Position numbers and translations under genes: made by a program
Source: Neisseria chenwenguii
GTDB taxonomy: Bacteria; Pseudomonadota; Gammaproteobacteria; Burkholderiales; Neisseriaceae
Length of the DNA: 64,000 nucleotides
Assembly: GCF_002216145.1 (NCBI RefSeq)
Contig: NZ_CP022278.1
Location: 1,364,001 to 1,428,000, forward strand
Direction: 5' to 3'
Notes under the pieces: generated by a model
What the model was told of the DNA's origin: nothing
Database searches by the model: none
The model's input: the letters and a program-made list of their open reading frames with translations, nothing else
Shown: positions 27,558 to 36,280 of the stretch, in pieces
How the letters are laid out: each line of letters starts with the position of its first letter
Position numbering within the stretch: the first letter of the stretch is position 1

Positions 27558-27815
27558 CTCAGCCACCGGCAGGTTTTGGCAGCACTCGTAGGTCGTGTTA
27601 GCCCTCGGTTTTCGCGGGCGCAACACAACAAAGCGGATGCGCGATTTAACCAAAAGTGCTTAATGCCGTCTGAAAAAAAGCGGGTGCTTGTCGGGTTTGA
27701 GCATTGCAGCTTCGTGTCACGCCCGTTCCCCACTGGCACGGCCTACTCTTAAATGCTTTCAAATGCAAAACATCTGTTTTACAATTACACCACAATAAAC
27801 CGCAGGAGAGCAGAC
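27558..27815. other. Intergenic region between two toxin-antitoxin modules
   Basis: It contains a further hairpin (GTGTTAGCCC...GGGCGCAACAC, about 27595-27623), an uptake sequence at 27663 and the promoter region of the dinJ-like gene. No gene supported. Confidence 0.45.
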
Positions 27816-28094
27816 ATGGCTTCCACCAATTTCAACATCCGGCTCGAGCAAAGCCTGAAAGACCGCGCATTTCCCGTTATCGAAAGCTACGGCCTGACGC
27901 CCGCGCAGGCATTCAAGCTGTTTCTAAACCAAGTTGCCGAAACCAACACCCTGCCGCTTTCTTTCGATTACCGCAAAAACAGACTGACTCCGCAGGCAGA
28001 GGCCAGATTGCGCCAATCCGCAGAAGAAATGGCAGACGGCAGTTTTACAGAAAGCAGCTTTGAAGAATGGATAGGGCAATCCAAAGATGCGTAA
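27816..28094 (+). CDS. Type II antitoxin, RelB/DinJ family
   Basis: The 92-aa product starts MASTNFNIRLEQSLKDRAFPV after AGGAGAG. The ribbon-helix-helix region and GLTPAQAFKLFLNQVAETNTLPL match DinJ. It overlaps the toxin gene by 8 nt and is expected to neutralise it and repress the operon. Confidence 0.9.
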   Translation: MASTNFNIRLEQSLKDRAFPVIESYGLTPAQAFKLFLNQVAETNTLPLSFDYRKNRLTPQAEARLRQSAEEMADGSFTESSFEEWIGQSKDA

Positions 28095-28344
28095 AATCAA
28101 AAAGTCCCGTTCGTTTGACAAAGATTTCAAAAAACACGGCTTGAGTGAAAACCTGATTGAAGCCCTATACCACCTGATTCATGAACAACCCCTGCCTGAA
28201 AAATACCGTGACCATGCGTTGGCCGGTAATTTCAAAGGCTACCGCGACTGCCATATCAGACCCGATTTAGTATTGATTTACCGTCTGACCGACGATGCAG
28301 TAGAGCTGCATATGCTCGATTCACATTCAGAAATCTTCGGCTGA
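28087..28344 (+). CDS. YafQ-family mRNA interferase toxin
   Basis: The 85-aa RelE-fold ribosome-dependent endoribonuclease has His43, His56, Asp60 and His80, spaced exactly like the catalytic His50, His63, Asp67 and His87 of E. coli YafQ. The signatures are HALAGNFKGYRDCHIRPDLVLIYR and DSHSEIF. All key residues are present, so it is probably active. Confidence 0.92.
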   Translation: MRKIKKSRSFDKDFKKHGLSENLIEALYHLIHEQPLPEKYRDHALAGNFKGYRDCHIRPDLVLIYRLTDDAVELHMLDSHSEIFG

Positions 28345-28386
28345 TTTTTCAAAACCGCCAAAGGCCGTCTGAAAACACCCAAAGCC

Positions 28387-28453
28387 GTAGGTACGGTTAG
28401 CCGCCCCAAGCGGCGTTGCGTACGGTTACGGCGTACCGCCTAACCGTACCTAC
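28387..28453. repeat. Palindromic repeat element B
   Basis: GTAGGTACGGTTAG (28387-28400) and its exact inverse complement CTAACCGTACCTAC (28440-28453) flank a core with a second inner inverted repeat. It is a compact 67-bp form of the family. Confidence 0.75.
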
Positions 28454-28517
28454 GACCCTCCTACCGTTCATCAAAGCCATTTCCACATTATCAAAATGCC
28501 ATGCCGCATGACAAAAA

Positions 28518-28553
28518 CCGTCATATGGCATAAAACGTATCCCCATATGACGG
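28518..28553. promoter_or_regulatory. Inverted repeat far upstream of pilE
   Basis: CCGTCATATGG (28518-28528) and its exact inverse complement (28543-28553) are separated by 14 bp, about 150 bp upstream of the sigma-54 promoter. It could be an upstream activating site for a sigma-54 activator; not proven. Confidence 0.35.
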
Positions 28554-28702
28554 CAAAAATACAAATCTGACGAAAAACGGCACCATGCAAAAGGCATTTT
28601 GTGCGGGCATTTCGGTCTGATTTGCGCCTGAAAGGTTAAATTTCAAAATAAATCAATTTAAAAACAATGAATCAAAAAATAATCCGCAAAAAATTCCAAA
28701 GT

Positions 28703-28718
28703 TGGCACAAGCGTTGCT
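28703..28718 (+). promoter_or_regulatory. Sigma-54 (RpoN) promoter of the pilin gene
   Basis: TGGCAC-N5-TTGCT matches the -24/-12 consensus exactly. It lies 212 bp before the pilE start in AT-rich sequence. Two small GC hairpins (GGGCGCAAGCCC) sit in the leader at about 28849-28881. Confidence 0.75.
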
Positions 28719-28929
28719 GGATACATCATGTCCGGTGAGGTTAGACAAAACACCGAATAACCGAACCGAATAGCTGTATATTCCTTCTTTTTGATGGTTT
28801 TACCAATTAAAACAAGTGCCAAGCACATTACGGATTATTTTTTAACCCGGGCGCAAGCCCAAAACAACAAGCGGGCGCAAGCCCGAAAAACCAAAAACTT
28901 TTTTCACTTTTTAAACTGGAGTATTTAAC

Positions 28930-29373
28930 ATGAAAGCAATCCAAAAAGGTTTCACCCTGATCGAGTTGATGATCGTTGTCGCGATTATCGGTATTTTGGC
29001 CGCCATCGCTCTGCCGGCTTACCAAGACTACACTGCCCGCGCGCAGATTTCTGAAGCTGTAAGCTTGGCTGACGGTCAAAAAGCAGCGGTAACCGAATAC
29101 TATGCCGATAAAGGTCAATTCCCGACAAGTAATAAGGAAGCCGGTATCGCTTCATCCTCTACCATTACCGGTAAATATGTAAAAAATGTGACTGTTAAGG
29201 CTGACGGTGTGATTACTGCACTGATGAAAAGTTCAGGTGTGGCTTCAGGTGTTACCGGTGCCTCCATCGTTCTGACTCCGAAAGCTAACAATGGTTCTGT
29301 TTCTTGGACATGTGATGCTAAAAAAGGTACTGCTGATTTGGAAGACAAATACATTCCTGCTGCCTGCCGTTAA
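28930..29373 (+). CDS. pilE: Type IV major pilin
   Basis: The 147-aa prepilin has the class III leader MKAIQKG cut before Phe8, Glu5 of the mature chain and the N-terminal helix [22 protein letters not shown]. Cys128 and Cys146 make the C-terminal disulfide loop. It is shorter than gonococcal PilE (about 160 aa) and lacks a long hypervariable loop, as in commensal neisserial pilins. A second pilin gene follows and a sigma-54 promoter precedes it. Role: pilus fibre subunit for adhesion, twitching and DNA uptake. Confidence 0.93.
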   Translation: MKAIQKGFTLIELMIVVAIIGILAAIALPAYQDYTARAQISEAVSLADGQKAAVTEYYADKGQFPTSNKEAGIASSSTITGKYVKNVTVKADGVITALMKSSGVASGVTGASIVLTPKANNGSVSWTCDAKKGTADLEDKYIPAACR

Positions 29374-29386
29374 TTATAAATCAATA

Positions 29387-29424
29387 GAAAAGGCGTATCT
29401 CTTGCGTAAGGGGTACGCTTTTTT
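29387..29424 (+). terminator. Terminator after the first pilin gene
   Basis: AAAAGGCGTA and TACGCTTTTTT pair across a short, partly paired middle; a T run follows. It would give more mRNA of the first pilin than of the downstream genes. Confidence 0.65.
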
Positions 29425-29472
29425 AAACTTTAAAATTTTCTATATCTGTATGATATATTTTTGGGGGGGATC

Positions 29473-29916
29473 ATGCTAAAACTCATACAGCGCGGGTTTA
29501 CGCTTATCGAGCTGATGGTCGTGATGGCCGTTATCGGCATTTTGGCGGCGATTGCGCTGCCGATGTACCACCAATATGCAGCGCGCGCGCAGATTTCGGA
29601 GGCGTTGATTTTTGCCAGCAGCGTTAAGGCAGACATCAGTACGGCTTATTTCGGGCAGGGGTGGACGACCATGGTCAATTACAGCGGCTCAAACAGCCCG
29701 CACGGGCGCTATTTGAAAAGCATCGAGGTCAGCAATACGGGGATAATCAAGATGACGATGAATAATCAGGCTAACGAGGTTATTCGGAATAAAACGCTGA
29801 CGCTGGTGCCGAAAGTCAATGCAAATGGTGTGGCGGAAAATGTTATCGAATGGGAATGCGATTCTTCGGCGGCGGATGCGATTCCGAAGAATTTTCTGCC
29901 TTCTCCCTGCCGTTAA
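29473..29916 (+). CDS. Second type IV pilin, tandem paralogue
   Basis: The 147-aa prepilin has leader MLKLIQRG, mature [24 protein letters not shown], Glu5 conserved, and Cys129 and Cys146 for the disulfide loop. ATG 29473 follows a G-rich run (GGGGGGG), an unusually long Shine-Dalgarno-like tract whose length could vary. It is divergent from the first pilin in the C-terminal half, so it is a minor or alternative pilin rather than a fresh duplicate. Confidence 0.88.
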   Translation: MLKLIQRGFTLIELMVVMAVIGILAAIALPMYHQYAARAQISEALIFASSVKADISTAYFGQGWTTMVNYSGSNSPHGRYLKSIEVSNTGIIKMTMNNQANEVIRNKTLTLVPKVNANGVAENVIEWECDSSAADAIPKNFLPSPCR

Positions 29917-29938
29917 TCTTTAAAACAGAGTGATTGAA

Positions 29939-31357
29939 ATGTCTGTATATGCGATGCTACATAAAGAATATGCGCTGCCTAAATTCTCGTTTCGCCTGCT
30001 GGTAATGGCGTTGCTGCTGGTTTTGCTGCCGAATGTTGCTTTTCTTTCAGCTGCCTACTTTACCAATACAGCCCGCCCGTTGCTGAATTTGGATTATTTT
30101 TGGGCAGCGCTGCTGTTTGTTTTGCCGTGGCGTTTCGCAAAATTTACCGGCTTATTGCTGTTTTGGCTTGCAGCGCTGTTTGATACGTTGATGATGGTCA
30201 TGCAGCTTTTCCCGTTTATGGATTTGCTGGGGGCGATTTACCTTGCGCCGTTTATTATGAAGGCCCCTTTCCTGTATCAGGCGTTGACGGTATTTTTGCT
30301 GGGCTATCTGTTTCTTATTCCTATGTTTTTAGGGAAAATTGCGGGTAAAACGAATATTTACCATGTTTTATACGTGTGCGTTCCGCTGTTTGTTGCAGCA
30401 TATTTTACGGGGCATCTGCAATACCATCATCGGAGTAATGTGGCCATTCTGTTTGGCGGCAATAATTTCTATTATGCAAAAAGTCAATATGCGCTTTATC
30501 GGGAAAATCAGGATTTCGATTTTTTAAAAGCGGCAGACAACGAGCCGGTTTTGCTTGAGGAAAGCCGCGAACGAGCAAGCTTACGGCTTTCAAAGCCGAC
30601 GGCAAAAAAAATACTGTTTATCGTCAATGAATCTTGGGGACAGCCGAAAAACAGCAAACTCCAAGACGCGGTATTGGAAAAGATTTATGCGGAAAAATCA
30701 CTTTTTTCCCAAGTAGAGACGGGATATTTCCGCGCTATCGGGGCAACTGTCGAAGGGGAATTGAGGGAATTGTGCGGTTTTGGCGGGGCGAGGGGCTTTT
30801 CGTTCCGACGGACTCCTGCCGAGAAATTTTCCAAATGTATGCCGAATATATTGCAAAAACAGGGCTATAAAACCATCGCGCTGCATGGTGCGAGCGGACA
30901 GCTTTACGACCGCTATGCTTGGTATCCTAAAGCGGGATTCAACAAGATTCAGACGGCGGAATATATGATGGGCAAGCCGACCTGCGAAGCATTTGGCGGG
31001 GTTTGCGACCGTGTCTTGTATGATGAAGTCAAACAGGGATTCCGCCAAAACGATAAATTATTTTTCTACTGGCTGACGCTGAGCACCCATGCCGACTATT
31101 CTGAAAAAGATTTATATAACCAAAGATTGAAATGCGAAGATTTCCAATTACCGAGCGATACCCTGCTTTGTCGGAATTTCCGTCTCCAAGCCCAGTTTTT
31201 CGACGGATTGGCAGCTTTGTTGAAACAGCCGGAAATGAAGGGGGCTGAAGTGATTGTGGTAGGCGACCACTCTCCGCCAGTCATTAATATCGGCGAGGTA
31301 TTTAAATACCTTGAAGAGGGAGATGTCGCTTGGCTGCATTTGAAAGTTAAGGAATAA
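29939..31357 (+). CDS. Membrane-anchored sulfatase-fold transferase, possible pilin phosphotransferase
   Basis: About 472 aa. Four to five membrane helices (residues 15-165) precede a periplasmic alkaline-phosphatase-superfamily domain. Metal and catalytic motifs are present: IVNESWG (Glu231), GATVEGELREL (Thr270 as nucleophile), STHADY and VGDHSPP. Such proteins move phosphoethanolamine, phosphocholine or phosphoglycerol from phospholipids to acceptors (EptA, PptA, LtaS/OpgB). It begins 23 nt after the second pilin, which suggests pilin as acceptor; this is inference. I chose ATG 29939; a GTG at 29930 is possible. Confidence 0.7.
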   Translation: MSVYAMLHKEYALPKFSFRLLVMALLLVLLPNVAFLSAAYFTNTARPLLNLDYFWAALLFVLPWRFAKFTGLLLFWLAALFDTLMMVMQLFPFMDLLGAIYLAPFIMKAPFLYQALTVFLLGYLFLIPMFLGKIAGKTNIYHVLYVCVPLFVAAYFTGHLQYHHRSNVAILFGGNNFYYAKSQYALYRENQDFDFLKAADNEPVLLEESRERASLRLSKPTAKKILFIVNESWGQPKNSKLQDAVLEKIYAEKSLFSQVETGYFRAIGATVEGELRELCGFGGARGFSFRRTPAEKFSKCMPNILQKQGYKTIALHGASGQLYDRYAWYPKAGFNKIQTAEYMMGKPTCEAFGGVCDRVLYDEVKQGFRQNDKLFFYWLTLSTHADYSEKDLYNQRLKCEDFQLPSDTLLCRNFRLQAQFFDGLAALLKQPEMKGAEVIVVGDHSPPVINIGEVFKYLEEGDVAWLHLKVKE

Positions 31358-31412
31358 AATCGCTGCTTTCGGCCGTCTGAAAATGCCTGTCTGAAATTTT
31401 CAGACAGCCCGC

Positions 31413-31576
31413 GTAGGTACGGTTAGCTGCCCGAAAGGCGGCGTAACCGTACGAAACGGTGCTTGGGTACGGATGCTGCTGATGCCGTCTAAAAAAGATG
31501 GGGTGGTTTTCGGGATGCTCGGGTGGTTTATGCGGTTTGTACGGTTACGCCGCTTAAGGCGGCTAACCGTACCTAC
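31413..31576. repeat. Palindromic repeat element C
   Basis: GTAGGTACGGTTAGC (31414-31428) and its inverse complement CTAACCGTACCTAC (31563-31576) flank about 130 bp with inner inverted copies (GCGTAACCGTACG, ACGGTTACGCCGC) and no gene. Confidence 0.7.
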
Positions 31577-31670
31577 TGTATTGATGCCGATTGAAAATTG
31601 TCCTGCAATTTTGGCAGCGGATTCAATCTGGCAGATTTTCTAAAAATATACGTCTTTGTAGTATAATTTT

Positions 31671-31979
31671 ATGTACACGATTATTGAAACGCCGATTTTT
31701 ACCCGTTTATGCGATGATATTTTGGATGAGGAGGAGCGGGGCGAGTTGGCGGTTTATTTGGCGGAACATCCGTTGTCCGGTGATGTTGTGCCGAAAAGCG
31801 GCGGTTGCCGGAAATTGCGCTGGCAGCGTCGTGGGTTGGGTAAGCGTGGCGGCGCGAGGATTATTTATTTCAACCGTTTGGAAAACGGGGAAATCCATCT
31901 TTTGCTGATTTATGCGAAAGCCAAAAATGAGAATATTCCTGCGCACATTTTGCTCAAATTGAGAGAGGAGTTGTTATGA
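31671..31979 (+). CDS. HigB/RelE-type toxin
   Basis: The 102-aa RelE-superfamily protein includes MYTIIETPIFTRLCDDILDEEE, a basic centre (GGCRKLRWQRRGLGKRGGARIIYF) and IHLLLIYAKAKNENIP, the usual plan of HigB-like ribosome-dependent mRNases. The toxin precedes the antitoxin, the HigBA order, and their genes overlap in ATGA. Confidence 0.88.
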   Translation: MYTIIETPIFTRLCDDILDEEERGELAVYLAEHPLSGDVVPKSGGCRKLRWQRRGLGKRGGARIIYFNRLENGEIHLLLIYAKAKNENIPAHILLKLREELL

Positions 31980-32284
31980 ATCTGAAAGATGTTGATGCTG
32001 CAGAGCATGAGTTTACGGGTGCGGAGCTTGGGGAATTGCTGCTGGAATCCGTGCGGCAGATGAAAGCGGGCGAGGTCAGCAGGGTTTGTCATGTGGCGGT
32101 AAGCGAGGCTGTGAAGGCCAGACATAAAACGGGTATGAGCCAAAGTGAATTTGCGAAGGTGTTGGGCGTGTCGGTCAGAACGCTGCAAGGCTGGGAGCAG
32201 GGTAGGCGCCAGCCGAGCGGAGCTGCGGCGACGTTGCTGAAAATTGCCAGCAGACATCCGGAGGCTTTGTTGGAGCTGCGTTGA
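31976..32284 (+). CDS. HigA-type XRE antitoxin
   Basis: The 102-aa product has a helix-turn-helix in the second half (MSQSEFAKVLGVSVRTLQGWEQGRRQPSG). It is expected to bind HigB and repress the operon. Translation is coupled to the toxin by a 4-nt overlap. Confidence 0.9.
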   Translation: MNLKDVDAAEHEFTGAELGELLLESVRQMKAGEVSRVCHVAVSEAVKARHKTGMSQSEFAKVLGVSVRTLQGWEQGRRQPSGAAATLLKIASRHPEALLELR

Positions 32285-32300
32285 GGAAATGGATATGAGG

Positions 32301-32331
32301 CCGTCTGAAAAGTTTGTTTTTCAGGCGGCCT
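32301..32331. terminator. Convergent terminator with imperfect uptake sequences
   Basis: AGGCCGTCTGAAAA pairs with TTTTCAGGCGGCCT (one change in the uptake core) between higA (+) and the CinA-like gene (-). Confidence 0.7.
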
Positions 32332-33134
32332 TACTCCGCCGTTTCCTGTAAATCCGCGCCCAATGTGCGCAGGCGGGCGAGAGCGTCTGCCCAGGCGTCG
32401 TCGAGTTGTCGGCAGGCGCTGCCTTCGGCTTTGATGCCGAAGTCGATGTGCGGCGGGACGGTGCGGCCGTCTGAAAGTGTCCGGCCGACGCTGGGCAGGC
32501 TGAAGGCGGCGATGCCGGGGTAGGCAGTCTGAATGTGTTCCATGACGGGCGTGATGCGTGATTCGGGTTGGCCGAAGATGTAGATGCTGCGCTGTCCGCG
32601 TTCGGTTTGGTGGAAGCGGTCGGCGTAATGTGTTTCCAAAACCCATTCGGCCATCGGGTGCGCCATGACGGGGAAGCCGGGGAAGAAATAGTGTCGGGCA
32701 ATGGAAAATCCGGCGATGTTGTTGAACGGATTGGGAACGATTTCCGCGCCTTGCGGGAAGTCGGCCATTTTCAGGCGCTGGCAGTGTTCGGGCGTGTCCG
32801 TCGGTTCGCCGCGCTTGAGGGTAACGCCGTCGATCAGCGCGGCGGCTTCGGGATGGCGGACGATGGGAACGCCCAATGCGGCGGCTGCGGCCTGGCGCGT
32901 GTGGTCGTCGGGCGTGGCGCCGATGCCGCCGGTAACAAACGTCGGCAGTCCGTCTGAAAAGCTGCGCTGTAGTTGTTTGATTAATAATCCGGGTTCGTCG
33001 GGCAGGTATTGGACTTGGTTCAATTTGAGGCCGTGGCTTTCGAGCAGGTTTTTGAAAAACGCGAAATGTTTGTCTTGGCGGCTGCCGTGTAGGATTTCGT
33101 CGCCGATGATGATGAGGTTGAAGCGGTCGGGCAT
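32331..33134 (-). CDS. CinA/MoaB-type molybdopterin-binding domain protein
   Basis: The 267-aa product carries only the N-terminal CinA domain: FNLIIIGDEILHGSRQDKH and FVTGGIGATPDDHTRQA are the family motifs. Relatives with the C-terminal part act as nicotinamide-nucleotide deamidase or ADP-ribose pyrophosphatase; this short form may hydrolyse ADP-ribose-like nucleotides, but the exact activity is unknown. The cinA name (competence) does not prove a role in transformation. Confidence 0.85.
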   Translation of the reverse strand: MPDRFNLIIIGDEILHGSRQDKHFAFFKNLLESHGLKLNQVQYLPDEPGLLIKQLQRSFSDGLPTFVTGGIGATPDDHTRQAAAAALGVPIVRHPEAAALIDGVTLKRGEPTDTPEHCQRLKMADFPQGAEIVPNPFNNIAGFSIARHYFFPGFPVMAHPMAEWVLETHYADRFHQTERGQRSIYIFGQPESRITPVMEHIQTAYPGIAAFSLPSVGRTLSDGRTVPPHIDFGIKAEGSACRQLDDAWADALARLRTLGADLQETAE

Positions 33135-33222
33135 GGGGTTTCCTTAGGATGTGCGGGAGTTTTCAGACGGCCTTCGGATTGTTGGCAAGACCTGACAAAC
33201 AGGCCGTCTGAAGGCATAATAA

Positions 33223-34599
<1,377 letters not shown>

Positions 34600-34634
34600 A
34601 CGCCTGAGCCGCGTTTGGATTGAAACGTAACGGC

Positions 34635-34677
34635 AAGGCCGTCTGAAAAAGCAGAAATGTTTTTCAGACGGCCTTTG
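34635..34677 (+). terminator. argG terminator
   Basis: Inverted AAGGCCGTCTGAAAAA pair with an 11-nt loop. Confidence 0.8.
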
Positions 34678-34742
34678 GCTTGGACGGCAGGCTTGGGAAC
34701 GGATTTCCCGGCGCGGTTTGAGGTCTGAAAAAACAAAGAGCC

Positions 34743-34767
34743 GTAGGTCGGATTCTTGAATCCGACG
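34743..34767. repeat. Second copy of the GTAGGTYGGATTCTTGAATC repeat
   Basis: It matches 22281-22305 with one or two base changes; intergenic in both places. Confidence 0.6.
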
Positions 34768-34868
34768 GAAAGGGTAAAACCTCAGCGGAGTGTAAAAGCC
34801 GTCTGAAAATGTCGGATATAAATATCCATCCGACCTGCGGGAGGACGCGTTTTCAGACGGCCTCAAGC

Positions 34869-34904
34869 AAAAACCGCTTTGATTTTGCAATCAAAGCGGT
34901 TTTC
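34869..34904 (-). terminator. tRNA-Pro terminator
   Basis: AAAACCGCTTTGATT and AATCAAAGCGGTTTT form a near-perfect hairpin downstream of the minus-strand tRNA, ending in T on that strand. Confidence 0.85.
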
Positions 34905-34909
34905 ATATT

Positions 34910-34986
<77 letters not shown>

Positions 34987-35044
34987 AATAATTGTGTATT
35001 ATAGCAACACGGGTTTGTCGTTGGCAAGGTATTTGTTTGGGGAG

Positions 35045-35082
35045 AGGCCGTCTGAAAACAGGCGGATTTTTCAGACGGCCTT
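35045..35082. terminator. Inverted uptake-sequence terminator
   Basis: An AGGCCGTCTGAAAA pair lies at the 3' end of the minus-strand DUF488 gene. Confidence 0.7.
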
Positions 35083-35414
35083 TCAGCGGTACACAAATTC
35101 CGTGCCTAAATATTCGGCCAACGCGGAAACGTGCGAACGCTGCGGTGTTGTTTTTCCAATGTCAAAAGATGCGCGATGGCGCGCTGTTGCGCTTCGCCCT
35201 GCAATTCTTCGTGGTAGCGGGTAGCGAAACCGCTGAAATTCTGTTCGGGATCTTCGTGATACCGGCGCCGCAGCGCTGTGCTTGGTGTGATGTCTTTCAG
35301 CCATTCGGCGGCGGCGAATTTTTCTTTGGTCACGCCGCGCGGGTAGAGGCGGTCGATAAAGACGGCGGGGTTGCCGTCGGGCCGGTAATCGTAAATGCGT
35401 TGGACGGTAAACAT
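35083..35414 (-). pseudogene. DUF488 (YeaO-like) gene with a small deletion and frameshift near the 3' end
   Basis: From ATG 35414 the protein reads MFTVQRIYDYRPDG..., with the DUF488 motifs DRLYPRGVTKEKF and EWLKDITPSTALRRRYH. After LEKQHRS it runs into [10 protein letters not shown] and stops at 35106. The expected family ending ([17 protein letters not shown], stop at 35083) lies in another frame, and about a dozen residues (the usual TLLY-AKD segment) are absent. A short out-of-frame deletion is the simplest cause. DUF488 proteins are small and of poorly defined function. Confidence 0.7.
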
Positions 35415-35474
35415 GGGTATTCCTTTGTTTGGTTAGGCCGTCTGAAAAAGTAAAAAAAAACGACTTACTCTTTT

Positions 35475-36158
35475 TCAGGTAGCCTTTTCCGGAGGAGATG
35501 CATCGAATTTGGATTCAAAAAGATCAGGGTATAGCTTTTTAAGTTTCTCTTTCGCTAGATGAGTATGATGCCCTAGCACAAGAGTATTAATTACTGCAAA
35601 TATAAATATAATTATCAAAATGGTAAAGGCTGTGTAAGCTATTGAAGTATTTTGAGTTTTACTGCTTGGTTCTATTGCTGTATTCCAATATAAAACAGCC
35701 TGAGACCAAAGTTTAGTAATACTATCTATCATTAAGGCTAATGCTGCACATATCAGGATTAAAAGTATTGTCCCTCTCAATTTTGCATCAACAACGCCTT
35801 CGATAAATATTTGCTTGTTGTTATCCCATGAAATGGAAGCTACCCCGCCTTTTGCGAAAACAAAAATTAGGATGCTTGATAAATCAACTTTATTTTTAAT
35901 CAGAAAATCTAACTCCGCCAACGAAAGCTCTTTCAGATAAGGTGTTTTCAGATGTTCGGTCTGAAGTTTGAGCAGATTTGAGTAATCGTTTTCAATGGTA
36001 TTTTGTATATCTGTTGATAAAAGCTGGCGGAGAAAACGCCACATTTGTGTCAGTTCTTCATCAGTCGGTTCAAATTCGCCTGAAAGGTATTTTTTAACGT
36101 TTTTACGATTGAATATTAAGGAAAAACTGGTGCGGAAAAGTTCGATAATTTGACCCAT
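35475..36158 (-). CDS. Unknown membrane protein, 227 aa
   Basis: The soluble, helix-rich N-terminal half (MGQIIELFRTSFSLIFNRKNVKKYLSG...) is followed by two long hydrophobic helices (about residues 125-150 and 172-197) and a charged tail. ATG 36158 follows AAGGAAA. The gene is clearly more AT-rich than its neighbours and has no uptake sequence inside, which suggests acquisition by transfer. No family recognised. Confidence 0.6.
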   Translation of the reverse strand: MGQIIELFRTSFSLIFNRKNVKKYLSGEFEPTDEELTQMWRFLRQLLSTDIQNTIENDYSNLLKLQTEHLKTPYLKELSLAELDFLIKNKVDLSSILIFVFAKGGVASISWDNNKQIFIEGVVDAKLRGTILLILICAALALMIDSITKLWSQAVLYWNTAIEPSSKTQNTSIAYTAFTILIIIFIFAVINTLVLGHHTHLAKEKLKKLYPDLFESKFDASPPEKAT

Positions 36159-36280
36159 TAAGTTTCCTTTCTCTTCTAGAATCTGAGGTTAATTCATACG
36201 GCAGTTTGTTTCATAGAAAAGAGTGTTAGCAAAAAATAACCGCTGTTTTTCAGACGGCCCCAATCCCTAAAATACATCCC

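Noticed and set aside
28397..28597. 66-codon minus-strand frame upstream of pilE
   Set aside because: It starts in unique sequence but runs into palindromic element B; no ribosome-binding site.
32331..33134. CinA-like gene as a competence factor
   Set aside because: Only the N-terminal domain is present and the family name is historical; no evidence for a role in DNA uptake.
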